Origin: Impatiens glandulifera
Lineage: Eukaryota > Streptophyta > Magnoliopsida > Ericales > Balsaminaceae
Direction of reading: 5' to 3'
Assembly: GCF_907164915.1 (NCBI RefSeq)
Contig: NW_025919149.1
Span: forward strand, 62,001-126,000
Length of the DNA: 64,000 bases
Below are positions 36,540 through 45,823 of this stretch, piece by piece (position 1 is the stretch's first letter; every line of letters begins with the position of its first letter). Both the position numbers and the translations under genes were made by a program. Below the pieces are notes generated by a model. That model was not told the DNA's origin, made no database searches, and was given only the letters and a program-made list of their open reading frames with translations.

Positions 36540-39383
36540 TTAAGGCTTGGATGATCCCCCCTTGTCTTGCTCCTTTTCCAGCTCTTTGTCCAGACGTCTT
36601 CTTGCTTCTTCTATTCGCGCTCTGTGCTCTCTAGCACGTCTGTCAGCATCTATCACCACACCGGCCCACACGCTTGAATGACAGGGGACCTTTTTCTTAA
36701 GGTTGAAGTTGGCGCAAATTGGTTTTGGTGGTGGACGTGGTGGAACAGTCAGAGGCCTGAAGCTTGGAGTTGCGGTGGATTCTCCGGTTGTCCTTCTTTT
36801 CCGTCTGTTGAGTTCCTCCAGATCTTCTTCTTCTTCCTCATCCAGTGGTTCCGCATTCAGCGCAACCGGTTCGGCTGTCTTCAATTCTGCCCGCTTCATC
36901 ACGTTTTTAATGGCACTCCGTTTCTTCTTGTTCTTGTTCCTTGTGCTCATGGAATGAGATGATTGACCCTGTGCCGGTTCCTGAGCGTTAGCCTGCTCCT
37001 CTTCATTACATTGTTGGGCAAGCTCATGATCCTTATCTTCAAGTTCCTTCTGTAGCCGTTCTCTTTTAATTTCTTCTTCTTGCAGCTTCCGTGCGGTTTC
37101 AGCATCTTTTTCGATTTGAGTTTGGGTTGAGCCGACTTGAGCCTTTGACATTTCACTGATCTGGATTGCCATTGCTTGCAGCATGTCCAAAAGTGGAGCG
37201 GTTGCGGCGTTGACGGATTCTGCAACCATGGCTTTCACAGTTGTTTGCATTGTCGTATCCATCATGGTTTGTAGAGAGCTTACCACTTTGTCTTCAGCCG
37301 CTGAGATTCTTTCTTCGGTTATAGCTTTAAAGTTCCCAAGATATGAGTCAACTGTTTCTACCACTGCTTGTTTGATCTGATCTATGTCCAGGGCTTTTAC
37401 CGGTTGAGCGGTTTCGTGTTCCAGATTTTCAGAGGCGCCGGATGTTTCCCCACTTAAAAAGAAAGGCTTACTTTGATATAGCTCAGGATTGTTGAATTGG
37501 CGTTGGCAAGTATCCCACCATTTCTTGTCAAGACGTTCGAAGCTTTGCACAAGCCGTTCTCGTACCTCAAGGAATCGTTCTGCCATTTTCATTTCAATCG
37601 GTTCTAGAGTTTTTCCTTGGATTTCTTGAAAGGCATTCTCAACTGCCTGTAACCGCACATTTTCAAGGATTACCGGAGCTTTGGAGAACGCCGGTTGGAT
37701 TAATTGGGTGTTAGCTAACTCGAGTGCCCTTTCTTCTAGCTGGATGAGTGCGTCCCACTGTTTGTTTCCTCTGAAACCTGGAAGCATGTCGGATAGTTTG
37801 GTCTCACTTCGGAGCTTCACCCACCGGATATATGGAGCCAGCGCTTCACTTGCACCTTTATTCATATCTTGAATAAATTCATCATATAGTTCATTTTCTT
37901 GCTCTAAGGTGTATTCATATTCGTCTCCGGTTGTGGCTTCAGTCTGAGGGTCGATCTGCAAAGTGCCCGTTCCGGTTTCTGTTGACTCTTCAACAAGAAT
38001 GCCCTTGCCTTTGTCTCTCGGATTGGGACCTTCTGGGGCCGTTCTGCCTCCTGCGGAACCGGACGGTTCCTGTTCTTCAATGTTTTCCTCCTGAGCCGGA
38101 GGTGCAGTTTCTGTTGACTTGGTCGTCTCATCGACCGGTTGAATTTCTGTTGGATCAGGTATTTCAACCTGATTTTCTGGCTTCCGACGACTAGAAACGT
38201 CGTCTTCTTCGGTTTCTCTTGTGATCTCCTGGACCACATTCTGAATGGCTTCTGAAGTATTCAAGCCCACTTCGGCTAATACTTCATCGGCTTGCTTGCT
38301 TGGTGACTTGGAGGTTGCAGATTGAATGTTTCCTTCTGCTTCCTCCTTAGAATTTGACTTATTCTCCTTGCTCCCCGAAGATTCGGTTTGCTTTGGAGAG
38401 TCGGATGGGATGGGAGTTGGGACAACGGTGTTGATTGGGATGGGCTGGAAGACATCTGCGGTTCTTTCCGGTGGATTGTCCGAGGAAAGCGTTTTCTCGG
38501 ACTCCGCCGGTTTCTTTGCGCTCTTCTTCGCTGATACTTTCTTCCTCCTTTTCGGTTCTGGTTGAGCTTCTGCCTCAACCGCTTTTCTGGACGGCTTCTT
38601 TTGTCGTTTTTCTTCTTCAGCTGGAACCGATGAACTGGCTCCCTTAGATGATTTGGTTTTTGAAGTTTTAGGCTTTATTGTCTTCTCCGGTTTTTCTGCT
38701 ACTGACTCAGAGTCAAGAATGTTGGCGATTGGAAGCGGTATGCCTTCACCTAGTTCCACATTGAGGAACTCAAGAATCTTGACAATTTGCATAGCATAGG
38801 CCTGCACCCGGCCGTCTTTCTTGATTATCATTTGACAGAATTCTTCGTATAACACGTAACCCCAGTCCACCTTATCGTTGCGGACGATGGCTAACAGCAT
38901 TCTCAGCTTAAATTTTGTGAGGTTATCGAAGTTACCTCCCCTTCCTTGGAGCGATTTGGAGATGACGGTTACCAGCCATTTGTATTCCGGTTTCAGCTTG
39001 ATTTTCCGGCTGTTGTGGAGCACCAGATCCTGACCTGAAAGGGATACAACCAACCGGGCAGCATTTGATTCTGCGTCGGTTAGGTCGAATTTTAGGTCCG
39101 AACCTGTGTTAGGCAGACCGAGGGCCTCCGCAAAAATTTCTTCAGTTATAAGAACCGCCTTCCCGTTGACCGTAGCCGATACTTTTCTTTTCAACAGTGT
39201 CGCCGTCGCTAAGAACTCCGTCACCGCCGCCGGGTAGATGGTGAACGGACCAGAGAGAAACTTCTCCAACCCAGAATCTCGAAGAAGTTGAAGAACGGCC
39301 TTGTTTTTATCATCAGCGTGCTCATCGATGTCTGCAAAATCTACCTGCAACATCCATTGAAACGGGGCTTTGCCTAGATCCAT
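36540..39383 (-). CDS. Accessory gene X3: N-terminal transposon-associated domain, long charged region, coiled coil
   Basis: 947 residues from the ATG at 39383. The frame is open further upstream, but a TATA box lies at 39496-39506 inside that extension and the first ATG after it is this one (MDLGKAPF). Residues ~12-235 form the domain shared with X1 and X2: DFADI, DSGLEKFL, LGLPNTG, KLRMLLAIVRN, VDWGYVL. I recall this as the Pfam 'putative plant transposon protein' type (probably PF20167), unverified. Then ~300 residues are Lys/Glu/Ser/Pro-rich with basic clusters (PKRRKKVSAKKSAKK) that could direct nuclear import. Next come helical segments, a heptad-rich stretch (RKLQEEEIKRERLQKELED), an RRKRR patch and a charged C-terminus. 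There is no signal peptide or membrane segment, so it is not env-like. Function unknown; a nuclear or nucleic-acid-associated role is inference. Confidence 0.8.
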   Translation of the reverse strand: MDLGKAPFQWMLQVDFADIDEHADDKNKAVLQLLRDSGLEKFLSGPFTIYPAAVTEFLATATLLKRKVSATVNGKAVLITEEIFAEALGLPNTGSDLKFDLTDAESNAARLVVSLSGQDLVLHNSRKIKLKPEYKWLVTVISKSLQGRGGNFDNLTKFKLRMLLAIVRNDKVDWGYVLYEEFCQMIIKKDGRVQAYAMQIVKILEFLNVELGEGIPLPIANILDSESVAEKPEKTIKPKTSKTKSSKGASSSVPAEEEKRQKKPSRKAVEAEAQPEPKRRKKVSAKKSAKKPAESEKTLSSDNPPERTADVFQPIPINTVVPTPIPSDSPKQTESSGSKENKSNSKEEAEGNIQSATSKSPSKQADEVLAEVGLNTSEAIQNVVQEITRETEEDDVSSRRKPENQVEIPDPTEIQPVDETTKSTETAPPAQEENIEEQEPSGSAGGRTAPEGPNPRDKGKGILVEESTETGTGTLQIDPQTEATTGDEYEYTLEQENELYDEFIQDMNKGASEALAPYIRWVKLRSETKLSDMLPGFRGNKQWDALIQLEERALELANTQLIQPAFSKAPVILENVRLQAVENAFQEIQGKTLEPIEMKMAERFLEVRERLVQSFERLDKKWWDTCQRQFNNPELYQSKPFFLSGETSGASENLEHETAQPVKALDIDQIKQAVVETVDSYLGNFKAITEERISAAEDKVVSSLQTMMDTTMQTTVKAMVAESVNAATAPLLDMLQAMAIQISEMSKAQVGSTQTQIEKDAETARKLQEEEIKRERLQKELEDKDHELAQQCNEEEQANAQEPAQGQSSHSMSTRNKNKKKRSAIKNVMKRAELKTAEPVALNAEPLDEEEEEDLEELNRRKRRTTGESTATPSFRPLTVPPRPPPKPICANFNLKKKVPCHSSVWAGVVIDADRRAREHRARIEEARRRLDKELEKEQDKGGSSKP

Positions 39384-39495
39384 TGATTTTGAGAGAAGAA
39401 GATGAAGATTCGATGATGATCGGAGAGAGGAGATCTTTGAAGTTCTGAAAATTTTTAGAGAGAGAAAGCGCGTGTGTTGAATGGGTTGATTCGAG

Positions 39496-39506
39496 TTTAT
39501 ATAGCT
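39496..39506 (-). promoter_or_regulatory. TATA box of X3
   Basis: On the minus strand agctatataaactcg, 113 bp before the X3 ATG, followed by a pyrimidine-rich leader (ctttctctctcta) with no ATG before the gene start. Confidence 0.6.
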
Positions 39507-39898
39507 GGCGGTTCCAAGCAGTTTTGAAGATGAACCGTCATTTTGGTGTTTTTGGCGCCAATTTTCCCTCCAAAAGTTACTGCCGTAACTTTCGGCGGTA
39601 AAAGCGGAAATTCGATGGGCGGTAACTTTTGAGAGGTAAAACCATGGGCGGTTAAGGTTTTTCAAATTTTTCATTTTTGCCTGAAGTTCCGGTTTCTATT
39701 GACAGCTTGTTAACCGGAGATTGTTAACTTAACTTTGAGTTTGAGTATGAGTTTGAGAAACTGGAATGAAATAATGAAGATAAGAACCGAAAAACTAAAG
39801 TATTTCATTAATGCAGGAGAAGAAAGACATAGGAGCGGTTCTGGTCGTACAACAAAATGACCAGAAACCGGAAAGTAGAAATAAGGAGGAAAAGGGAT

Positions 39899-40660
39899 TT
39901 AATCTTTGGTGAACCAGTCTCCTTCCACCATCCTTTCATACCAATTTTCAAGGGTGTTTTCAGGTGATCGTTCCTCAATCCTTGATATCCACCTGTGCAT
40001 CATGATCATGGTGAAGGTGTTGGACGGTCCAACTGGAACACCAGTTCCAAGATTGCGACGCTTGGACATCAGAAACCGGGTGATCTGAGGGGCGTAACTG
40101 ATCCTTCCCCTTTTACCGGTCATAAGCTGCTTTAGCTTATTGAAGAGATAGGAAGCCCAGTTGATGTCGGAGTTGCGAATGATTGCTATCATAATGTCGA
40201 ATGCTTCCCGGCAATAGTTCTGGTTGGGCATTCGGCCTATGATAGACCTGTGAACCAAGTCATGCAGGACTTGGTAGTGAGGAGCGAGATCTTCTTTCTT
40301 CCCAAAGTCCTTAATCGGAGCGTTGGAGGAGGAGAAGATGTGGAAGAAATCTTCCTTAACCGGCAGGAATGGCGTAGGGAAGTCAGAAAAACCTTCGGTC
40401 GGAAGGTGAAAGAAAGTGGCGAATTCTTCCTCAGTAAACTGGAGGAATTGGCCGTCGATGATGGTGCGAATGCTGCCATCATCCAGAATGTGACCGTTGT
40501 TAAAGAATTCGCACACCTCCTCTTCGAGGATGGTGTCCGAACCCTTGAGAAAACCTTTCAAACCAGAGTCTATGACATGCTGAAAAATGCATTCATAGTA
40601 AGCACTTTCCTTAATATCCTCAAAATCGATAATAAGAGTGTTTCTTAACTCAGCAGACAT
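39899..40660 (-). CDS. Accessory gene X2: single-domain transposon-associated protein
   Basis: 253 residues consisting almost wholly of the domain seen at the X3 N-terminus: IIDFEDI (~9-15), DSGLKGFL, EEEFATFFHLPTEG (~75-90), DIMIAIIRNSDINWASYLF (~155-175) and YAPQITRFL. It starts at the first ATG after its own TATA box and lies 239 bp downstream of the X3-side spacer, in the same orientation as gag-pol. No transmembrane segment, signal peptide or catalytic motif is visible. Intact, with no frameshift or stop. It is probably a tandem duplicate of X1 or X3 that has diverged strongly at residue level. Role unknown; it may act as a regulator or co-factor of the element, but nothing in the sequence proves that. 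Confidence 0.75.
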   Translation of the reverse strand: MSAELRNTLIIDFEDIKESAYYECIFQHVIDSGLKGFLKGSDTILEEEVCEFFNNGHILDDGSIRTIIDGQFLQFTEEEFATFFHLPTEGFSDFPTPFLPVKEDFFHIFSSSNAPIKDFGKKEDLAPHYQVLHDLVHRSIIGRMPNQNYCREAFDIMIAIIRNSDINWASYLFNKLKQLMTGKRGRISYAPQITRFLMSKRRNLGTGVPVGPSNTFTMIMMHRWISRIEERSPENTLENWYERMVEGDWFTKD

Positions 40661-40762
40661 GGTGATGAGTGGAGAAGGAGGCTTAGGAGAGTTCTTAAGC
40701 TTTTGAATTCTTAGAGAGAGGAATGCTTGAAGGCGTGATTTGAAAAATGGAAGTTGAACCTC

Positions 40763-40773
40763 TTTTTATAGCC
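40763..40773 (-). promoter_or_regulatory. TATA box of X2
   Basis: On the minus strand ggctataaaaagagg, about 103 bp before the X2 ATG, followed by a ctctctcta pyrimidine tract in the leader. Confidence 0.6.
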
Positions 40774-41075
40774 TGGAATGAAAGAGAGCATTTAATGCAA
40801 GGATTTGAAAATCTAGCCGTTTATGCTTAGGCATTAATGATTTTGTGATTTTTCCAAGAGAATAAAAGCAAGTCTTGTCAAATCAAGTCAGGCATGCTTT
40901 GAAGTTTATATTTCCAAGAGGGTAATGATTTATTTTGATATGGCGCATTAAATGTTGTAGATTTTGATTTGGAAAGGAAGGAAATCTGTTTCATTAATTG
41001 AAGTACAGAAACTGGTATTACAACAAAAGTACCGGTTTTAGGAAAAGATAAAAGAAAGGAGAAAAAAAAACATGT

Positions 41076-41837
41076 TTAAACATTTGATGACTCAGCCGCT
41101 TGAGCATTTGAAGCCTCAGCCGCTTGAATCTTTCTGGCTTTAACCGCTTCCCACCGGTCGATCATCTCCTGTACTCGTTCTTTGGTGAGCACGTGCCTTG
41201 GATGCAGAGTGACGAAGGCTCCGGTGTGGATCTCCAAACTTGCGCAGAAACCGCTCAGCTGAGGAGCGTATCCGGTTCTGTTGGAGAGAATCATCTTCTT
41301 CAGGTTGCTGAAGATGATCCAGGACCAGTTGACCGGTGTCCCAACCGTTACAGCTATCATCATCTCGAAGACCCTCTGAGTGTAATAGTAACTTTTCTCT
41401 CTGCACAAGACAGATTTTCCCAGAATCTCGCAGAGAATCTGGTACTTGTGAGAAAGTTGACTCTTAGCACCCCAGGGTTTAACCGGGATGTCAGATCTAG
41501 AGAACCGGCGACACATTTCTTCCATTGTCATTGGAGAATAGGTTAGATCGGTTACCCCTTCATTGGGTAAACCGCAGTAGACAGCGAAATCCGTCTCGCT
41601 GAAAAGGAATTTTTGCCCGTAAACCTGTGCAACGAGTATATCTCGGTGCACTTCTTTCACGGTTTCGAACAGTTCTTCGACTACAAGGTAGTCGATGATG
41701 AACCTGTTCTCAAGGAAACTTCTTAGCCCACTCCTTTCAATGGCTAAGAACATTTCCCTGACTTCATGATCCTCATACTGATAGATTGATTCAAAGTCTG
41801 CTAGTAGGATCTTCTTGGCTAAAGGGTTGGAGTTCAT
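41076..41837 (-). CDS. Accessory gene X1: single-domain transposon-associated protein
   Basis: 253 residues, the first gene after pol. Shared motifs in the same order as X2 and X3: LLADFESI (~11-18), ERSGLRSFL, FSETDFAVYCGLPNEG (~77-92), RRFSRSDIPVKPW, FEMMIAVTVGTPVNWSWIIF and YAPQLSGF. The C-terminus is an Ala/Glu-rich tail with a repeated AAEASN/AAESSN ending. From memory this form (DFES...SGL..FL...LP.EG) is the commonest version in Lamiales genome annotations, where copies are called hypothetical or transposon proteins. Intact, no membrane segment. It sits in the env position of sireviruses but does not look like an envelope protein. Function unknown. Confidence 0.78.
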   Translation of the reverse strand: MNSNPLAKKILLADFESIYQYEDHEVREMFLAIERSGLRSFLENRFIIDYLVVEELFETVKEVHRDILVAQVYGQKFLFSETDFAVYCGLPNEGVTDLTYSPMTMEEMCRRFSRSDIPVKPWGAKSQLSHKYQILCEILGKSVLCREKSYYYTQRVFEMMIAVTVGTPVNWSWIIFSNLKKMILSNRTGYAPQLSGFCASLEIHTGAFVTLHPRHVLTKERVQEMIDRWEAVKARKIQAAEASNAQAAESSNV

Positions 41838-42559
41838 GTTTGTTTGTGAGAGAGAAGGATGATTTTATCTCAAGAGTTATGCTTGTGAATAGTGAGCTTG
41901 TGATGTTTTTGCAAAGGATTAAGCATGGTTTATATAGCCCGTGGATTCGGCTTGGTCTTAAATGAAGTTAAGCATGCCTGATGATGTCATTGCCTATTAA
42001 ATAGACTTAACTTGTTGAAGTAACTAATGGTTATTTCCAAGGTAAATCTAATAATTACTAAGATAGCAATGATGAAAAATATCTATTGACAAGATGTAAG
42101 TCTCCCTTTCTTGATGGTGGACACATGTCGTCATCTTGATTGAGGTAGACTTGTTTTTAATTAATCACAGGCTTCATTTATCAAAGCATGCACGAAAACT
42201 CGGTCAGTCATTTCATGTTAATCGGAAGAGTTCATTTCATCAGACCAAAGTGCATATGTACTGAGCGGTTTTCCATGACCGGTTTTAGTAGGATATTTCC
42301 GTTTTATGAAGAAAAGTTGATTAATATCAACAGTTGTTCAACTTTGGACTTGTTTTATCCACTTCAACCTGGTTATTTCAACCGTTAAGTAAACATACAT
42401 TTGATTTGACGATAATGAGATAATCGGGTATAACTGGAGACTTCCTCCCGGTTAGCATGTTTGATTTTATTAATGACCTATTTGAATATGGTTTGAGAAG
42501 CTTTAGCTTCTCCCTGAACACATATCCCGGTTTTATATGTATATACGCATGCATCATGA
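41838..42559 (-). other. Pol-X1 spacer
   Basis: About 720 bp without a gene. It holds the X1 promoter, several CCGGTT motifs, and at about 42100-42113 a minus-strand purine run (aagaaagggagactt) resembling the polypurine tract, which might act as an internal priming site. Confidence 0.4.
41929..41939 (-). promoter_or_regulatory. TATA box of X1
   Basis: On the minus strand gggctatataaacc, 92 bp before the X1 ATG. The RGCTATAWAAA form is shared with X2, X3 and the LTR promoter. A ccttctctctc tract lies in the leader. Confidence 0.6.
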
Positions 42560-45500
42560 TTATATCAATTGATTTAAATTAGTAAGACCCAAAATATTTC
42601 GAAAATGTGAAAACTTAGCTTCCTGTAGCGGTTTCGTGAAGATGTCCGCTACTTGTTGCTCGGTCGACACATATTCCAGCCGGATGTGTTTCTCCTGAAC
42701 ATGCTCCCGGATGAAATGATGTCGGATGTCGATATGCTTTGTTCTTGAGTGCAACACCGGATTATATGTGATTGCTATGGCGCTGGTATTGTCACAGAAG
42801 ATTGGAGACTCCTTTGCTTCTATTCCGAAGTCCCTGAGTTGCTGTTGAATCCAGAGAAGTTGTGCACAGCAGCTTCCAGCCGCTAAGTACTCCGCCTCTG
42901 CGGTTGATGTTGCAACGGACGTTTGTTTCTTGCTGCTCCAGGTAACTAGCCGGTCACCCAGAAATTGACAGGTTCCACTTGTATTTTTTCGGTCGATTTT
43001 GCATCCCGCGTAATCGGCATCTGAGTAGCTTATTAGATTGAAGCTCGAATCTTTTGGATACCAGAGTCCCACTTCTTGAGTTCCCTTCAGATATTTCAAG
43101 ATTCTCTTAGCCGCCGTATAATGAGATTGCTTTGGATTTGCTTGGAACCTTCCGCACACTCCAACCGCAAACAGGATATCAGGTCGGCTTGCCGTGAGAT
43201 ATAACAACGATCCGATCATTCCTCGATATGCTGTGATGTCAACGGCTTGACCATCATCATCTTTGTCCAGCTTCACGGAAGGACTCATTGGCGTAGCCGC
43301 TTCGGCACAAGTATCCATCCCAAATCTCTTCAGTAGTTCGGCTGTATACTTCGGTTGGCTAATAAAAATTCCGGCTTCCATCTGCTTAACCTGAAGTCCT
43401 AGAAAGAAACTCATTTCCCCCATCATACTCATTTGAAATCTATCAGTCATCATTTTCGAAAATTTGTCACATAGCTTTGGATCGGTTGACCCGAATATGA
43501 TGTCATCAACATAAATTTGAACAAGTAAAATTTGCTCCTTTCTTTCAAATTTAAATAAGGTTTTGTCTACTGAACCGATTGTAAATTTGTGATCAAATAA
43601 AAATTGAGTCAAGGTATCGTACCAAGCTCTTGGAGCTTGTTTCAAACCGTAAAGGGCTTTATTCAGCCGGTAAACGTGATTTTCATGTTCTGGATTTTTA
43701 AAACCTGGAGGTTGATTTACATACACCTCTTCATTTACTTTACCATTTAGAAAAGCGCTTTTTACATCCATTTGATAAACTTTAAACTTTTTGAAAGCTG
43801 CATATGCTAAAAATATTCTAATGGCCTCAAGTCTGGCTACAGGGGCGAATGATTCTTCAAAATCAATGCCTTCTTCCTGCTTATAGCCTTGAGCCACTAA
43901 CCGGGCTTTGTTCCTCGTAACTAAACCGTTTTCATCGAGTTTATTTCTGAATACCCATCGTGTGCCTATAACCGGTTTATTTTTCGGTCTAGGAACTAGG
44001 TACCAGACTTTATTTCTCTCAAACTCGTTTAATTCCTCTTGCATTGCCAAGATCCAATCTGGATCTGACAGTGCTTCATCCACCTTTTTCGGCTCAATTT
44101 GTGATATGAAAGCAGAGTTTCCATAGTGATCCAAATTTTGTTGCCTAGTTCGGACGGGTGAGGATATGTTACCTATTACTAGTTCAAGAGGATGATTTTT
44201 GTTCCTTCTGAGATTAATCCGAGACGTGTCTACCAAGCTTTCGGCTGGCTGATCAAGATTAGACTGATCGGTAGGTTGAACAGAGTCAGACCGACCGATT
44301 TCTTCAGTAGAAACTGAAGCGTCAACTTTCTGCGGTAAAGCAGCTTGATCAGGTTGAATTTCAACATCAACCGCTTGGTCCTTGACAAAACGTCTAAAAA
44401 CCGGAACCTCGTCTTCATCATTAGAATAGATATTGAAATTTTCCATTCTGTTGTGAAGGTCGAAGGGTAATGCAGTGTTTCGCTCAACCGATTCATCGAA
44501 AACAACGTGTGCGGTTTCTTCAACTGTTAAAGTCCTAGTATTATATACTCGGTATGCTTTACTCACAGCTGAATATCCCAACATTATTCCCTCATCGGAT
44601 TTAGCATCAAAAGCGGTTAAGTACTTCTTGCCGTTATTATGAACAAAGCATTTACTACCGAAAATTCGAAAATACCGTACATTTGGAATTTTATCAAAAT
44701 AAATTTCAAAAGGGGTTTTCGAAAACCGTTTAGTCACTAGAGATCGATTTTGTGTATAGCAAGCGGTGTTGATAGCTTCAGCCCAAAACTTTTGAGCTAT
44801 ACCCGAATCGGCTATCATTGACCTTGCGGCTTCCTTGAGAGTTCGGTTTCTTCTCTCAGCCAGGCCGTTTTGTTGAGGAGTTCTGGCACTAGACAACTCG
44901 TGCCTAATACCGGAATCGTCAAGAAAAGTAGTTAAGTTACTGTTAATAAACTCAGTTCCCCTATCACTTCTAATTTTGTTTACTCGAATAGATTTTTCGT
45001 TTTGTATCCTCAAAATCAGTTTAATCAAGTTTGAAGTTGCTTGATTCTTAGACGCTAGGAAAGTAACCCAAGTAAATTTGGAGTAATCATCAATAACTAC
45101 CATGGTATAATGCATGCCTCCTAAACTCGTTACTCTAACCGGACCGAACAAGTCCATGTGTAACAGTTCTAAACATCTTTCAGATTGATAATTTCCTTTA
45201 CTTTTAAAAGATGATTTCACTTGTTTTCCCATTTGACATGCAGCACATACTTTATCTTTTGAAAATTTAACATTTGGAAAACCATGAACTAGTTCCTTGG
45301 AACAAATAAAGTTAATCGTTTTGAAATTCAAGTGATTTAGCCGTTTATGCCAAAGCCAGTTTGGATCATTTCCGGCTATCATACACACAGGTTTTTCGAA
45401 GTCAGTTTTCCAGTTTACTTTGTAAATATTTCCTATCCGGTTACCGGTTAACAAAATGTCATCATTTTGATTTTTGACTAAACATGAGTTTTTATGAAAT

Positions 45501-45823
45501 TCAACCTTATAGCCCACATCACACATTTGACTTATGCTTAGTAAATTAAAACTTAGTTTTTCTACTAATAACACATTATTTATGGATAGTTCACCATGGA
45601 CAATCTTACCCTTGCCCACGGTTTTACCTTTTGAGTTATCCCCGAATGTGATGAGTGCTCCGGTTTCGTACTTGATATCGGTTAGTAGCTCCTTGTTTCC
45701 GGTCATATGTCTTGAGCATCCGCTGTCCAAGTACCAATCCGAATTCCTCAACCGATTGCTCCTCCTAACCTGCAGCAAACAATTATTTACAACTTTTTGG
45801 TACCCACATTTAGTTGGGTCCAT
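42560..45823 (-). CDS. Copia (Sirevirus-type) Pol polyprotein, intact
   Basis: 1087 residues in Copia order. Aspartic protease at D33 ([12 protein letters not shown]). Integrase with zinc-binding H159, H164, C193, C196 and catalytic D224, D287, E323 (D287 and E323 separated by 35 residues). Reverse transcriptase at ~590-840 with [11 protein letters not shown] and the catalytic YVDD at 771-774. RNase H with D935, E978 and D1011, ending ADIFTKPL and a short tail. All catalytic residues are present. The ATG lies inside the last codons of gag, overlapping it by 14 nt in the +1 frame, so Pol must be made by frameshift, reinitiation or splicing. It copies genomic RNA into DNA in virus-like particles and integrates it. 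The element looks able to move. Confidence 0.95.
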   Translation of the reverse strand: MDPTKCGYQKVVNNCLLQVRRSNRLRNSDWYLDSGCSRHMTGNKELLTDIKYETGALITFGDNSKGKTVGKGKIVHGELSINNVLLVEKLSFNLLSISQMCDVGYKVEFHKNSCLVKNQNDDILLTGNRIGNIYKVNWKTDFEKPVCMIAGNDPNWLWHKRLNHLNFKTINFICSKELVHGFPNVKFSKDKVCAACQMGKQVKSSFKSKGNYQSERCLELLHMDLFGPVRVTSLGGMHYTMVVIDDYSKFTWVTFLASKNQATSNLIKLILRIQNEKSIRVNKIRSDRGTEFINSNLTTFLDDSGIRHELSSARTPQQNGLAERRNRTLKEAARSMIADSGIAQKFWAEAINTACYTQNRSLVTKRFSKTPFEIYFDKIPNVRYFRIFGSKCFVHNNGKKYLTAFDAKSDEGIMLGYSAVSKAYRVYNTRTLTVEETAHVVFDESVERNTALPFDLHNRMENFNIYSNDEDEVPVFRRFVKDQAVDVEIQPDQAALPQKVDASVSTEEIGRSDSVQPTDQSNLDQPAESLVDTSRINLRRNKNHPLELVIGNISSPVRTRQQNLDHYGNSAFISQIEPKKVDEALSDPDWILAMQEELNEFERNKVWYLVPRPKNKPVIGTRWVFRNKLDENGLVTRNKARLVAQGYKQEEGIDFEESFAPVARLEAIRIFLAYAAFKKFKVYQMDVKSAFLNGKVNEEVYVNQPPGFKNPEHENHVYRLNKALYGLKQAPRAWYDTLTQFLFDHKFTIGSVDKTLFKFERKEQILLVQIYVDDIIFGSTDPKLCDKFSKMMTDRFQMSMMGEMSFFLGLQVKQMEAGIFISQPKYTAELLKRFGMDTCAEAATPMSPSVKLDKDDDGQAVDITAYRGMIGSLLYLTASRPDILFAVGVCGRFQANPKQSHYTAAKRILKYLKGTQEVGLWYPKDSSFNLISYSDADYAGCKIDRKNTSGTCQFLGDRLVTWSSKKQTSVATSTAEAEYLAAGSCCAQLLWIQQQLRDFGIEAKESPIFCDNTSAIAITYNPVLHSRTKHIDIRHHFIREHVQEKHIRLEYVSTEQQVADIFTKPLQEAKFSHFRNILGLTNLNQLI

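Noticed and set aside
36678..40648. Open frames on the plus strand across X2 and X3 (up to 132 codons)
   Set aside because: They are antisense to the intact accessory genes, lack domains, and fit shadow frames of charged, low-stop coding sequence.
36540..41837. X1-X3 as an envelope-like gene set
   Set aside because: The position fits sirevirus env-like genes, but none has a signal peptide, transmembrane segment or glycoprotein-like features.
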